From Mycobacterium bourgelatii (GTDB lineage: Bacteria; Actinomycetota; Actinomycetes; Mycobacteriales; Mycobacteriaceae): 64,000 nucleotides of DNA. Where the stretch lies: positions 1,302,001 through 1,366,000 of the forward strand of contig NZ_BLKZ01000001.1 of assembly GCF_010723575.1 (NCBI RefSeq). Direction: 5' to 3'. This document shows, in pieces, positions 1-7,858 of the stretch (its first letter is position 1; each line of letters starts with the position of its first letter). Below the pieces are notes generated by a model. It did no database searches. It had not been told where the DNA came from and worked only from the letters and a program-made list of their open reading frames with translations. The translations under genes and the position numbers were made by a program.

Positions 1-1000
1 GCCAGGTGCGGGCCAGGTTGTAGGGCAGGATTCGGGCCAGGTCCAGCCCGAAGAACGTCGACAGATCAGCGCGGTAGTGCTCGGCGGCCGCACCCAGCAA
101 CGTCTGCGCCAGGAACAGCACCGACACCACCGCGAAGAACCAGACGGTGGCGCGCTGCGCGGGCGTCAGGCTCACCTCGCCGGGTTGGCGGAAGGACAGG
201 TTCGTTGCCTCGGCGCTGTGCCAGCCGACCTGCTGGCTCCACCGGCCGTAGACCCCGAACAGGATTCCGATGCCGCCGAGCAGCGCCACCAGCGACAGCG
301 CAGACCACACGATCACCGCCGCGGTGGGACCGTTGTCGACGCGTTGCTCGGCCGGCCAGTTGTTGGTGTAGGAGTACTTGTGGCCGGGTCGTTCGGCGGC
401 CGCGGCCCAGGCGGTCCAGGCGAAAAATGCCGTGAGTTGGCGGATCTGCGTCTTGTCGGTGATCAGCTCCGGCCGCAATCCGTACTTGGTGGAGTTTTCG
501 CCGAAAAACGCCGCATAGTGATTTTGGATGCGTTCAAAAGCGGCGGTCTGGTGATTAGTGAACACCAGCGTCTTGTTTTCCGGGTTGTAGCGGTTGGTGC
601 GGAATTCACTCACCACCCGGTCACGGGGTTCGGCGACGCCCTCGGCCCGGAATTGGTTGGCCACCTCGTCGGTTGCCATCCGCAGGTATTCGGCGGTGTA
701 GTCCGGCCCCAGGTAGGCGCCGTGGCCCAGCACCGACCCGTACTGCATCAATCCCCGGGCCTGGAACAGCTCCTGGCCCTTGATGATGTCGTCGCTGGTG
801 AATAACACCTGGCCCGACTCGCTGACCACCTTGTCCGGCATCGGCATCGCCGCTGTGTAAGTCCGGTAGGCCAGGATGCCCATGACCAGGAAACCGAAGA
901 TCATCACGAGGGCGACGCCCTGAACCCATCCTTTGCCGATGAGGGGTCGCGGGCTGGGTTCGGAGGGAGTGGGTAACGACGATATCTCTTGAGTGGCCAC
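1..1000 (-). CDS. norB: Nitric oxide reductase, quinol type, large subunit (5' part; runs off the window)
   Basis: The frame is open from a GTG at 998-1000 to the window edge, giving 333 residues. A purine-rich ribosome site (GAGGGGAG) lies just upstream. There is a membrane anchor at about residues 17-38, a roughly 180-residue extracytoplasmic region with the motifs FQARGLMQYGSVLGHGAYLGPDY and AFFAWTAWAAA, then further membrane segments. This is the N-terminal architecture of single-chain quinol-dependent NO reductases (NorZ/qNOR), which reduce two NO to N2O using membrane quinol. The haem-copper catalytic core lies beyond the window and cannot be checked. The gene diverges from the stress protein-dosR-dosS operon across 245 bases that hold a DosR box, so control by hypoxia or NO is likely. 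M. tuberculosis has no such gene at this locus. Confidence 0.88.
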   Translation of the reverse strand, partial: MATQEISSLPTPSEPSPRPLIGKGWVQGVALVMIFGFLVMGILAYRTYTAAMPMPDKVVSESGQVLFTSDDIIKGQELFQARGLMQYGSVLGHGAYLGPDYTAEYLRMATDEVANQFRAEGVAEPRDRVVSEFRTNRYNPENKTLVFTNHQTAAFERIQNHYAAFFGENSTKYGLRPELITDKTQIRQLTAFFAWTAWAAAAERPGHKYSYTNNWPAEQRVDNGPTAAVIVWSALSLVALLGGIGILFGVYGRWSQQVGWHSAEATNLSFRQPGEVSLTPAQRATVWFFAVVSVLFLAQTLLGAAAEHYRADLSTFFGLDLARILPYNLARTW

Positions 1001-1036
1001 TGGGAGACTCCCCTCTGGGCAATTGGTTGTATCGCC

Positions 1037-1059
1037 AGGTCCCTGATATGCAGAGACCT
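1037..1059. promoter_or_regulatory. Inverted repeat in the norB leader
   Basis: AGGTCCCTG (1037-1045) and CAGAGACCT (1051-1059) form nine-base arms with one mismatch around a five-base spacer. It lies 37-59 bases upstream of the norB start, where a repressor or a second activator could act. It does not fit the DosR-box spacing. No regulator can be named. Confidence 0.4.
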
Positions 1060-1119
1060 CACAAACATCAAATTCGTATATCGCCGGAATGGCAAGACCG
1101 AATTTTTGGCCGGTGCGCG

Positions 1120-1139
1120 GTAGGGACTAAAGACCCTAA
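1120..1139. promoter_or_regulatory. DosR box between norB and the usp-dosR-dosS operon
   Basis: The 20-mer has the layout GTA-GGGACT-AA-AGACCC-TAA and differs in one core base from the published GGGACT-NN-AGTCCC consensus. Its centre is about 116 bases before the stress-protein ATG and about 130 bases from the norB GTG. It could serve the dosR operon, norB or both. DosR autoregulates its own operon from this position in M. tuberculosis. Confidence 0.75.
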
Positions 1140-1245
1140 TCCGGTGACTAATGCCTCTGTAGCTACCAGTTTTTCGCGCATAACTTCTGAGTTAAACGGG
1201 ATGAAGAGGCACACGAGAGGTTCGCGAGAGGCAAGGGAAATCGTC

Positions 1246-2052
1246 ATGGAGGACATCTATTCCCGACCATCCGTGGTTGTCGGCATCGACGGGTCAAAAG
1301 CGGCCATCCAAGCGGCGCTGTGGGCCGTGGATGAGGCCGTGAGCCGAGACATTCCGCTGCGCTTGGTGTACGTCATCGACGCGATCGAGGTATCCGGGGA
1401 ACCCGGCAGCTACGACGGCCGGATGGCCGCCGCCCGCGTGGCGCTGCACGACGCTTCTCTGGCCGTCGAAGAGACCGGAAAGCCGGTCAAGATCGAAACC
1501 GACATCCTCCGCGGAAAACCGCTGAACAAGCTGATGCACGAGTCCAGGAACGCCACGATGATCTGCGTTGGTTCGATGGGCCTCAACCACGCTCGCCGCG
1601 GGCAAGGGTCGGTGGCTGCGACGCTTGCCGGTGCCGCCCTGTGCCCGGTTGCGGTAATCAATCGGGATCCCAAGGACGGGGCAACCCCCGAGGTCAGCGC
1701 GGTCGTGGCGGAAGTGGACAATGGTGCGGTGTTGCGACACGCCTTCGAGGAGGCCCGGCTACGCGGAGTGCCGCTACGAGCCATCTCGGTGCATCCGGCC
1801 GAAGCGCCGGACGACGTCGGTGCGCACAGGTCGGTAGAGCATCCGCATCTGAGCCGCCGGCTGGCCAGGTGGACACGGTTGTACCCGGACGTGCAGGTCG
1901 AATCTGAGGCTGTGCACGGCCACGCCTGCCGATACATGGCCCATCATGCGAAGCCGGGGGAGCTGCTGGTCACCGACGCGCACGCCGCGCAACTTTGCAG
2001 CGTGTACAACGCCGGGTGTTCCGTGTTGACCGTGCGGTGCGGCAACCTATAG
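1246..2052 (+). CDS. Universal stress protein, Rv3134c type
   Basis: This 268-residue protein has the same length as Rv3134c, the first gene of the M. tuberculosis dosR operon. It has two tandem Usp folds. The first opens with VVVGIDGSKAAIQAALWAVDEA and carries a nucleotide-loop-like stretch ICVGSMGLNHARRGQGSVA; the second is shorter and degenerate. The ATG at 1246 follows AGGCAAGGGAAA and removes a 73-codon upstream extension that would include the DosR box. It lies 23 bases before dosR in one operon. It is a marker of hypoxia/NO induction; its biochemical role is not settled in the family. Confidence 0.88.
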   Translation: MEDIYSRPSVVVGIDGSKAAIQAALWAVDEAVSRDIPLRLVYVIDAIEVSGEPGSYDGRMAAARVALHDASLAVEETGKPVKIETDILRGKPLNKLMHESRNATMICVGSMGLNHARRGQGSVAATLAGAALCPVAVINRDPKDGATPEVSAVVAEVDNGAVLRHAFEEARLRGVPLRAISVHPAEAPDDVGAHRSVEHPHLSRRLARWTRLYPDVQVESEAVHGHACRYMAHHAKPGELLVTDAHAAQLCSVYNAGCSVLTVRCGNL

Positions 2053-2075
2053 CCAAGCGGAACACGGGAGGTGCC

Positions 2076-2726
2076 TTGGTAACAGTCTTCTTGGTCGACG
2101 ATCACGAGGTGGTGCGGCGCGGCCTGATCGACTTGCTGGGCGCCGATCCCGACCTCGAAGTGGTCGGTGAAGCGGGTTCGGTCGCCGAGGCGGTAGCCAG
2201 GATTCCGGCGGCCAACCCCGATGTGGCGGTACTGGACGTCCGGTTGCCCGACGGCAACGGTATCGAGTTGTGCCGAGACCTGTTGTCCCGCATGCCTGAT
2301 CTGCGATGCCTGATTTTGACGTCGTTCACCTCGGATGAGGCGATGCTGGACGCCATTCTGGCCGGCGCCAGCGGATATGTGGTCAAAGACATCAAAGGCA
2401 TGGAATTGGCCCGTGCCGTCAAGGAAGTGGGCGCGGGACGGTCCCTGCTGGACAATCGAGCCGCGGCGGCGCTGATGGCGAAATTACGGGGAGCGGCCGA
2501 GAAACCGGACCCATTGTCGGGTCTCACCGACCAAGAGCGCACGCTGCTGGGACTGCTCAGTGAGGGCCTGACCAACAAGCAGATCGCCGACCGGATGTTC
2601 CTGGCCGAAAAGACGGTGAAGAACTACGTTTCCAGGCTCCTGGCCAAACTTGGCATGGAGCGCCGCACGCAAGCTGCGGTGTTCGCAGCGGAATTGAAGC
2701 GCTCGCGGTCGACACGCGATGGATAG
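2076..2726 (+). CDS. dosR: Dormancy response regulator DosR (DevR)
   Basis: This 216-residue NarL/FixJ-type regulator is nearly identical to M. tuberculosis DosR. The receiver domain (about 1-120) has the acidic pair DDH at 8-10 and phospho-acceptor Asp54 in AVLDVRLPDG. The LuxR-type helix-turn-helix (about 150-210) contains LTNKQIADRMFLAEKTVKNYVSRLL. When phosphorylated it activates the dormancy regulon under hypoxia, NO or CO. The start chosen is TTG at 2076, which reproduces the M. tuberculosis N terminus (MV-VFLVDDH) and follows GGGAGG. It overlaps the sensor gene by eight bases, so the two are probably translationally coupled. Confidence 0.97.
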   Translation: MVTVFLVDDHEVVRRGLIDLLGADPDLEVVGEAGSVAEAVARIPAANPDVAVLDVRLPDGNGIELCRDLLSRMPDLRCLILTSFTSDEAMLDAILAGASGYVVKDIKGMELARAVKEVGAGRSLLDNRAAAALMAKLRGAAEKPDPLSGLTDQERTLLGLLSEGLTNKQIADRMFLAEKTVKNYVSRLLAKLGMERRTQAAVFAAELKRSRSTRDG

Positions 2727-4431
2727 CAGCGCCGACGACGCGGACATGCGTCCGTTCCGCGAGACACTTTCCCAGCTGCGCCTGCGCGAGCTGCTGGTCG
2801 AGGTGCAAGACCGTGTCGAGCAGATCGTCGAGGGCCGCGACCGCCTGGACGGGCTGTTGGAAGCCATGCTCGTGGTCACCTCGGGGCTGGATTTGGACGC
2901 CACCCTGCGCACGATCGTGCATTCGGCGACAAACCTCGTCGACGCTCGCTATGGCGCGTTGGAGGTGCACGACCGGGAGAACCGCTTGCAGCGCTTCGTC
3001 CATGAGGGCATCGATGAGAAGACCGTACGCCGCATCGGTCATCTTCCCGAAGGACGGGGTCTCATTCGTCTGCTCATCGAGGACCCCAAACCGCTTCGCT
3101 TGGACGATCTTTCGCAGCACCCTGCCTCTGTCGGCTTTCCCGCGCACCACCCTCCGATGCGGACCTTTCTCGGCGTACCGGTTCGGGTGCGCAACGAATC
3201 CTTCGGAACCCTGTACCTGACAGACAAGATCAGTGGGCAACCGTTCAGCGACGACGACGAGGTGTTGGTCCAGGCGCTGGCCGCTGCGGCGGGTATCGCG
3301 ATCGCGAATGCCCGGCTCTACCAAGCGGCAAAGGCGCGTCAGTCGTGGATCGAGGCCACCCGGGACATCGCCACCGAATTGCTGTCCGGCGCCGAACCCG
3401 CGGCGGTCTTCCGGTTGATAGCACAGGAAGCGCTCAAGTTGACGTCGGCCGACGCGGCGTTGGTGGCCGTGCCGCTCGACGAGAACCTGCCGGTCGCCGA
3501 GGTCACCGAGTTGTTGGTGATCGAAACAGTAGGCGGCGCTGTCGATTCCATCAACGGCCAGACCATACCGGTGGCGGGCACCTCCTTGGGGGAGGCGTTC
3601 AGCAGCGGTACCCCGCAACAGGTCGATTCGCTGACTTTGGACGAGTTGGACCGCGCGGGCCCGGCGCTGCTACTGCCGCTGCGTGCCACCGACACCGTGG
3701 CCGGCGTCGTTGTGGTGCTGCGACACGATCGATGGGGCTCATTCAGCGATGACCAGCTCGCGATGATGGCCGCGTTCGCCGACCAGGCCGCGCTGGCGTT
3801 GCAACTCGCCACATCTCAGCGTCGGATGCGCGAACTCGATGTGCTCACCGACCGCGACCGCATTGCCCGTGATCTGCACGATCACGTGATACAACGCTTG
3901 TTCGCCGTAGGGCTGTCGCTGCAAGGCACCGCGCCGCGAACACGTGAACCCGAAGTGCAGAAACGGCTTTCGGAGGCCGTCGATGATCTGCAGGGTGTCA
4001 TCCAGGAGATCCGGACCACCATCTTTGACCTGCACGGAGCATCACAGGGCATCACTCGGCTACGGCAGCGAATCGACACGGCCGTCGGCCAATTCGCTGG
4101 GGCGGGGTTGCGCACCAACGTTCAATACATCGGGCCGCTGTCGGTGGTGGACAGCACGCTGGCCGATCACGCCGAGGCGGTGGTCCGGGAAGCCGTCAGC
4201 AACGCGGCACGCCATGCCCATGCGACGACGTTGACCGTTCGGGTCACGGTCGACGACGATTTGCGCATCGAAGTCAGTGACAACGGTTGCGGCATGCCTG
4301 ATAACTTCACCGCAAGCGGTTTGACGAACCTGCGACGACGCGCCGAGGAAGCCGGCGGAGAATTCAGCGTCGAAACTCAATCCCCAGATGGCGGAACACT
4401 ATTGCGCTGGTCAGCGCCGCTCATCCAATAG
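2719..4431 (+). CDS. dosS: Oxygen/NO/CO-sensing histidine kinase DosS (DevS)
   Basis: The protein has 570 residues, against 578 in M. tuberculosis. Two GAF domains come first. GAF-A carries His144 in PAHHPPMRTF, matching the proximal haem ligand His149 of M. tuberculosis DosS, so gas sensing is retained. The HisKA_3 dimerisation segment has RIARDLHDHVIQRL with the phospho-acceptor His at about 387. The HATPase_c domain follows, with EAVVREAVSNAARHA, SDNGCGMP and a final ATP-lid region. It phosphorylates DosR when the haem is ferrous deoxy or bound to NO or CO. The 3' end overlaps the convergent nitroreductase gene by 21 bases. Confidence 0.96.
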   Translation: MDSSADDADMRPFRETLSQLRLRELLVEVQDRVEQIVEGRDRLDGLLEAMLVVTSGLDLDATLRTIVHSATNLVDARYGALEVHDRENRLQRFVHEGIDEKTVRRIGHLPEGRGLIRLLIEDPKPLRLDDLSQHPASVGFPAHHPPMRTFLGVPVRVRNESFGTLYLTDKISGQPFSDDDEVLVQALAAAAGIAIANARLYQAAKARQSWIEATRDIATELLSGAEPAAVFRLIAQEALKLTSADAALVAVPLDENLPVAEVTELLVIETVGGAVDSINGQTIPVAGTSLGEAFSSGTPQQVDSLTLDELDRAGPALLLPLRATDTVAGVVVVLRHDRWGSFSDDQLAMMAAFADQAALALQLATSQRRMRELDVLTDRDRIARDLHDHVIQRLFAVGLSLQGTAPRTREPEVQKRLSEAVDDLQGVIQEIRTTIFDLHGASQGITRLRQRIDTAVGQFAGAGLRTNVQYIGPLSVVDSTLADHAEAVVREAVSNAARHAHATTLTVRVTVDDDLRIEVSDNGCGMPDNFTASGLTNLRRRAEEAGGEFSVETQSPDGGTLLRWSAPLIQ

Positions 4432-5418
4432 GGCGTCTTCCCCGGCCGGCCAATCGACGACCTGCGCGAGGGTGCGCCGCGGCGTCGACGGCAGTGGGTC
4501 GGCATTGACCGGGGCCCAGCCCACGCGCAGCAGCATCTGCGGGTAACCGCTGGTGCCGAAGACGTCGGCGCGGACTGCTTCGCGAGTCTCGGGAATCTCC
4601 AATGGCTCCGTGATCGGGCAGCACGCCAATCCCTTCGCGGTCGCGGTGAGCAGGACGACGCTGGTCGCCTCGCCGGCGCGCAATCGGGCCAACCGGTCGT
4701 CCTGGTCGGTACCTAGTGCGAGAAGTGCGGCATTGTCCTCGGTGGGCAGCACGCCGGACGGCTGAGCCAGTCCGGGTGCAGCAAAAAGGCGACCGGGAAT
4801 CGGCGCTTTGGGTTGCGATGCCGGTGCGTTTCGGGCCGGTACGCCCGCCATGGACCCATAACGGCCGCTCCACGCCGTCAGTTCGCGCATGTAGTCGTTG
4901 TTGGCGGTGTGGTCCCGGACGGCTTGCGCCACAATGGCTCTCATTTTGTCCAAGGCATCCACCTGGCGGAGCATGACACCGCAGCGGGCTGCCCGTGCGG
5001 CCAGTTGTGCGAGGTCGCCGCCGGAAACCGGCCAGGAACTGTAGGCACGGCGGTCTGTCCGGCGCCGCGGTATGGCGGCCGCCAACGCGATGTCGGCCTG
5101 GTCTGGAACCTGCCGCTTGACCTCGATGGTCGCTAAGTGACGCGGGTCGTCAGGACTGGGTAGACGACTCACCTTGGGTTGCCAGCCTAGGGACGCCAAG
5201 GCTACGACGCAGTGGTGTAACGCGACCCCGCAGCTGATGATGAGGTCGCGCCCGTCCGGATCGGTGCTCTGCAGTTGCAGCTCGGGTTCGGAGAAAAGAT
5301 CCAGGCTCGTGGCGTTCACTCGCCAACGCCACGGCTGCGTGTTGTGGATGGATGGTGCGCGGGCAGCCAGGGTCAGGACCGTCCGGAGGGTGGCGACATC
5401 CGGAAATTCGGCGGTCAT
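4411..5418 (-). CDS. Putative NAD(P)H nitroreductase, Acg/Rv3131 family
   Basis: This 335-residue protein of the Acg family (Rv2032, Rv3127, Rv3131) consists of two fused nitroreductase-like halves and belongs to the DosR regulon in M. tuberculosis. The signature RAPSIHNTQPWRWRV is near the N terminus, with IPRRRTDRRAYS in the middle and TSVVLLTATAKGLACCPITEPLE and YPQMLLRVGWAP towards the end. The ATG at 5418 follows GGAAAGG and matches the Rv3131 start; a frame extension to 5466 is discarded. It is divergent from tgs1 with a DosR box between them, as in M. tuberculosis. Published work on relatives suggests poor FMN catalysis, so flavin storage is an alternative role. Confidence 0.9.
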   Translation of the reverse strand: MTAEFPDVATLRTVLTLAARAPSIHNTQPWRWRVNATSLDLFSEPELQLQSTDPDGRDLIISCGVALHHCVVALASLGWQPKVSRLPSPDDPRHLATIEVKRQVPDQADIALAAAIPRRRTDRRAYSSWPVSGGDLAQLAARAARCGVMLRQVDALDKMRAIVAQAVRDHTANNDYMRELTAWSGRYGSMAGVPARNAPASQPKAPIPGRLFAAPGLAQPSGVLPTEDNAALLALGTDQDDRLARLRAGEATSVVLLTATAKGLACCPITEPLEIPETREAVRADVFGTSGYPQMLLRVGWAPVNADPLPSTPRRTLAQVVDWPAGEDALLDERR

Positions 5419-5521
5419 GGGTGCCTTTCCGACCTGACGAGACTTCCTGTCATCGACTGTGGTCATTCACCCAAGTTTCGTCTGGGGATACGTCCCCCGG
5501 CAGGGGATGAAGCCACCCTAA

Positions 5522-5541
5522 GGAGGGACTTTTGGCCCTGC
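5522..5541. promoter_or_regulatory. DosR box between the Rv3131-like gene and tgs1
   Basis: The layout is GGA-GGGACT-TT-TGGCCC-TGC, with the left half-site exact and one core change in the right half. The centre is about 87 bases upstream of the tgs1 ATG and about 113 bases upstream of the nitroreductase start. A GATAGT hexamer at 5562-5567 is placed well for a tgs1 -10 box. A second, poorer GC palindrome lies at 5481-5500. Confidence 0.7.
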
Positions 5542-5618
5542 CGTGACGGGCCTACCCGCGAGATAGTGGTACTGCGAGTTGCAGATAAATGCAATTCACA
5601 GGCTCGGAAGGTCGTGAT

Positions 5619-7019
5619 ATGGACCACCTGACAACCCTCGACGCCGGATTTCTCAAGGCCGAAGACGCCGATTCCCGGGTCAGCCTGGCCATCGGAGGCC
5701 TCGCGGTCGTTGAGGGGCCCGCGCCACGGCAGGACGCGTTGGTGTCGGTCTTCGCCGAGCGAATTCGCGCCTGTCCGCGCTTCGGCCAGCGATTGAAATT
5801 GCATCCCCTCGACCTCGGTGCTCCCGAATGGGTGGACGATCCCGACTTCGACATCGAGCGGCATGTGCGGCGCGTTGCGCTACCGCAGCCGGGTGACGAC
5901 CACGAGCTTGGCCGGGTGATCGCGGACGTGATGGCGCGGCGGCTGGACCGGGATCGGCCGCTGTGGGAGGTCTGGGTCATCGAGGGCCTTGCCGATGACC
6001 GCTGGGCGACACTGACCAAGATTCACCACTGCATGGCCGACGGCATTGCGGCCACCCACGTGCTGGCCGGGTTGTGTGATGACGGCATGAGCGGCATGAG
6101 TGGCATGAGCCGGGACAGTTATGTGCACCAGATCCGCGCCGCGCAGGAATCCCCGCAACCCGATTCCGGTTCCCTGAGCCTTATGACCGCGCTGTGGAAC
6201 CTGCCGGCCTCGATCGCCTCGGGTGTGCTCCGCACGGCCCAGGGCGCCGGCCAGATCGCCGCCGGCTTGCTCAGCCCGGTCGGGTCGCCGTTGACGGGAC
6301 GCCTCAGCGACCTGCGCCGGTACAGCGGTGCGCGGGTCCCGCTGGCGGACATCGAGCGGATCTGCCAGACGTTCGATGTCACGCTCAACGATGTTGCGCT
6401 GACAGCAATTACCGAGAGCTACCGCAACGTCCTGCTCGCACGCGGCCAGCGGCCGTACCGCGATTCGTTGCGCACGTTGATTCCAGTGTCGGTGCGTTCA
6501 CCCGACGCGTTCGGCCAGACCGACAACCGGGTCTCGATGATGCTGCCGAATCTGCCGGTCGACGAAGAGAATCCGGTGCAACGGCTGCAGAAGGTGCATG
6601 CTCGGCTGGGCCGCGCCAAGGCTAGCGGACAGCGGCAGGCGGGGAATGTGCTTGTTTCCCTTGCAAACCGCATCCCATTTGCGTTGAGTGCCTGGGCGGT
6701 CGGCTTGTTGACGCGATTGCCCCAGCGTGGTGTCGTGACCGTGGCGACGAATGTTCCCGGGCCACGGCGTCCGCTGCGACTCCTTGGTCGACGCGTGCTC
6801 AGCGTGTATCCGATTCCGCCGTTGGCGATGCACCTGCGGACCGGCGTCGCGATGCTCAGCTACGCCGATGACCTTTATTTCGGGATACTTGCCGACTACG
6901 ACGCCGCCGATGTCGATCAGCTGGCGCGGGGCATCGAAGCCGCAGTGGCGCGACTGGTGGCTATCAGCAAGCGCCGCAAGGCTCCTCGTCGGCGCGGACC
7001 CCTGTCCCTGGTTGTCTGA
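5619..7019 (+). CDS. tgs1: Wax ester synthase/diacylglycerol acyltransferase, triacylglycerol synthase Tgs1
   Basis: This 466-residue protein is the orthologue of Rv3130c (463 residues). The acyltransferase motif HHCMADG lies at residues 136-142 within KIHHCMADGIAATH. Other family blocks are PLWEVWVIEGL, NDVALTAITESYRNVL and VTNVPGPRRPL-like (VATNVPGPRRPLRLLG). It makes triacylglycerol from diacylglycerol and acyl-CoA, the main lipid store of hypoxic mycobacteria. The ATG at 5619 follows GGAAGG and gives the conserved N terminus MDHLTTLDAGF; a frame start ten codons earlier is less likely. A DosR box lies upstream and a truncated haemoglobin gene follows after three bases. Confidence 0.95.
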   Translation: MDHLTTLDAGFLKAEDADSRVSLAIGGLAVVEGPAPRQDALVSVFAERIRACPRFGQRLKLHPLDLGAPEWVDDPDFDIERHVRRVALPQPGDDHELGRVIADVMARRLDRDRPLWEVWVIEGLADDRWATLTKIHHCMADGIAATHVLAGLCDDGMSGMSGMSRDSYVHQIRAAQESPQPDSGSLSLMTALWNLPASIASGVLRTAQGAGQIAAGLLSPVGSPLTGRLSDLRRYSGARVPLADIERICQTFDVTLNDVALTAITESYRNVLLARGQRPYRDSLRTLIPVSVRSPDAFGQTDNRVSMMLPNLPVDEENPVQRLQKVHARLGRAKASGQRQAGNVLVSLANRIPFALSAWAVGLLTRLPQRGVVTVATNVPGPRRPLRLLGRRVLSVYPIPPLAMHLRTGVAMLSYADDLYFGILADYDAADVDQLARGIEAAVARLVAISKRRKAPRRRGPLSLVV

Positions 7020-7022
7020 CGG

Positions 7023-7433
7023 ATGGCTCAATCGGATTTGGCCGACCGCGCCGATGTCGAGGCGCTGTTGCACCGCTTCTACGGACGGGCGTTGATCGAC
7101 GAGGTCTTGGCGGAGCCGTTCGCCGAGTTGCGGGCCACCGGACTGGACGCGCACATTCCGACGATGTGCGATTTCTGGGAAACCGTGCTGTTTCGCGCCG
7201 GCCGCTACAAAGGCAGTGCCCTGGCGCCACACTTGAAAGTGCACCAGCGGACCCCACTGACCGACCGGCACTTCCTACGGTGGTTGCAGATCTGGCACGA
7301 CACCGTCGACGAGATGTACCACGGGCCCGCGGCGGAGCGCGCGAAAGTTCAGGCCGGTCGAATCGCGTGGGCGATGCTCCGCCGACTTACCGGTGACGAT
7401 GCGCCCGAGCTACTGGTTCGGGCTACTGGCTAA
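7023..7433 (+). CDS. Group III truncated haemoglobin (trHbP)
   Basis: This 136-residue globin has the group III hallmarks: Tyr20 near the B10 position (LHRFYGRAL), the block HIPTMCDFWETVLFRAGRYKG, and a probable proximal His83 in PLTDRHFLRWLQIWHDTVDE. Group III globins (such as Campylobacter Ctb) bind O2 and NO and are absent from M. tuberculosis, which has only groups I and II; M. avium has one. The ATG is three bases after the tgs1 stop, so it is almost certainly co-transcribed from the DosR-controlled promoter. The 3' end overlaps the convergent PNPOx-like gene by four bases. Likely roles are NO detoxification or haem redox sensing; which one is inference. Confidence 0.88.
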   Translation: MAQSDLADRADVEALLHRFYGRALIDEVLAEPFAELRATGLDAHIPTMCDFWETVLFRAGRYKGSALAPHLKVHQRTPLTDRHFLRWLQIWHDTVDEMYHGPAAERAKVQAGRIAWAMLRRLTGDDAPELLVRATG

Positions 7434-7858
7434 GCAACAGTTTCGTGGCAATCCGGTTCCGGGCCGAAATTGAAGTGGCGGCCGGAGATTTCGGTCGGGG
7501 TCACCCGGACGAAGTGCGGCTTGCGCGTCGCGAGCCAGGGCAGTAGGTGCGCGCGTTCGGCTTCCTGAATGTCCGCGTCCGTTTTCAGGAGCCGGGCACG
7601 ACCCCGAAGAATCACACTCCATCCCTCGGTCTCGCTGTGGTCATCGGCCTCGAAGACCACCGTGTGGCTGGCAATCGCCGAAAACAGTTTGGTGCCTTCC
7701 GCGGTGCGGAACAGGACGGTCCGACCCTGCACGACGTAGTTCACCGGGAAGATTTCCGGCTCGCCGGCGAAGGTAGTGACCAGTCGTCCCAACGCAACGG
7801 ACCCCAGCCGGTCCCAACTTTCGTCTTCGGACAGAACGACGATGGGCTCACTATTCAT
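7430..7858 (-). CDS. Pyridoxamine 5'-phosphate oxidase-fold protein, Rv3129 type
   Basis: This 142-residue split-barrel flavin/F420-binding protein has family segments LGRLVTTFAGEPEIFPVNYVV, VLFRTAEGTKLFSAIA, VVFEADDHSETEGWSVILRG and a C-terminal IRP-like VTPTEISGRHFNFG. It resembles Rv3129 of the DosR regulon, which is annotated shorter (about 110 residues). The start codon overlaps the stop of the preceding nitroreductase gene as ATGA (7855-7858), which indicates translational coupling. Substrate and true cofactor cannot be read from sequence. Confidence 0.85.
   Translation of the reverse strand: MNSEPIVVLSEDESWDRLGSVALGRLVTTFAGEPEIFPVNYVVQGRTVLFRTAEGTKLFSAIASHTVVFEADDHSETEGWSVILRGRARLLKTDADIQEAERAHLLPWLATRKPHFVRVTPTEISGRHFNFGPEPDCHETVA

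Noticed and set aside
2557..3618. Long minus-strand open frame opposite dosS
   Set aside because: It is the antisense of a strongly conserved kinase gene; its translation is Arg/Gly/His-rich without any domain, as usual in high-GC DNA.
5481..5500. Second possible DosR box upstream of tgs1
   Set aside because: GGGGAT-AC-GTCCCC is palindromic but matches the consensus poorly in the central positions.
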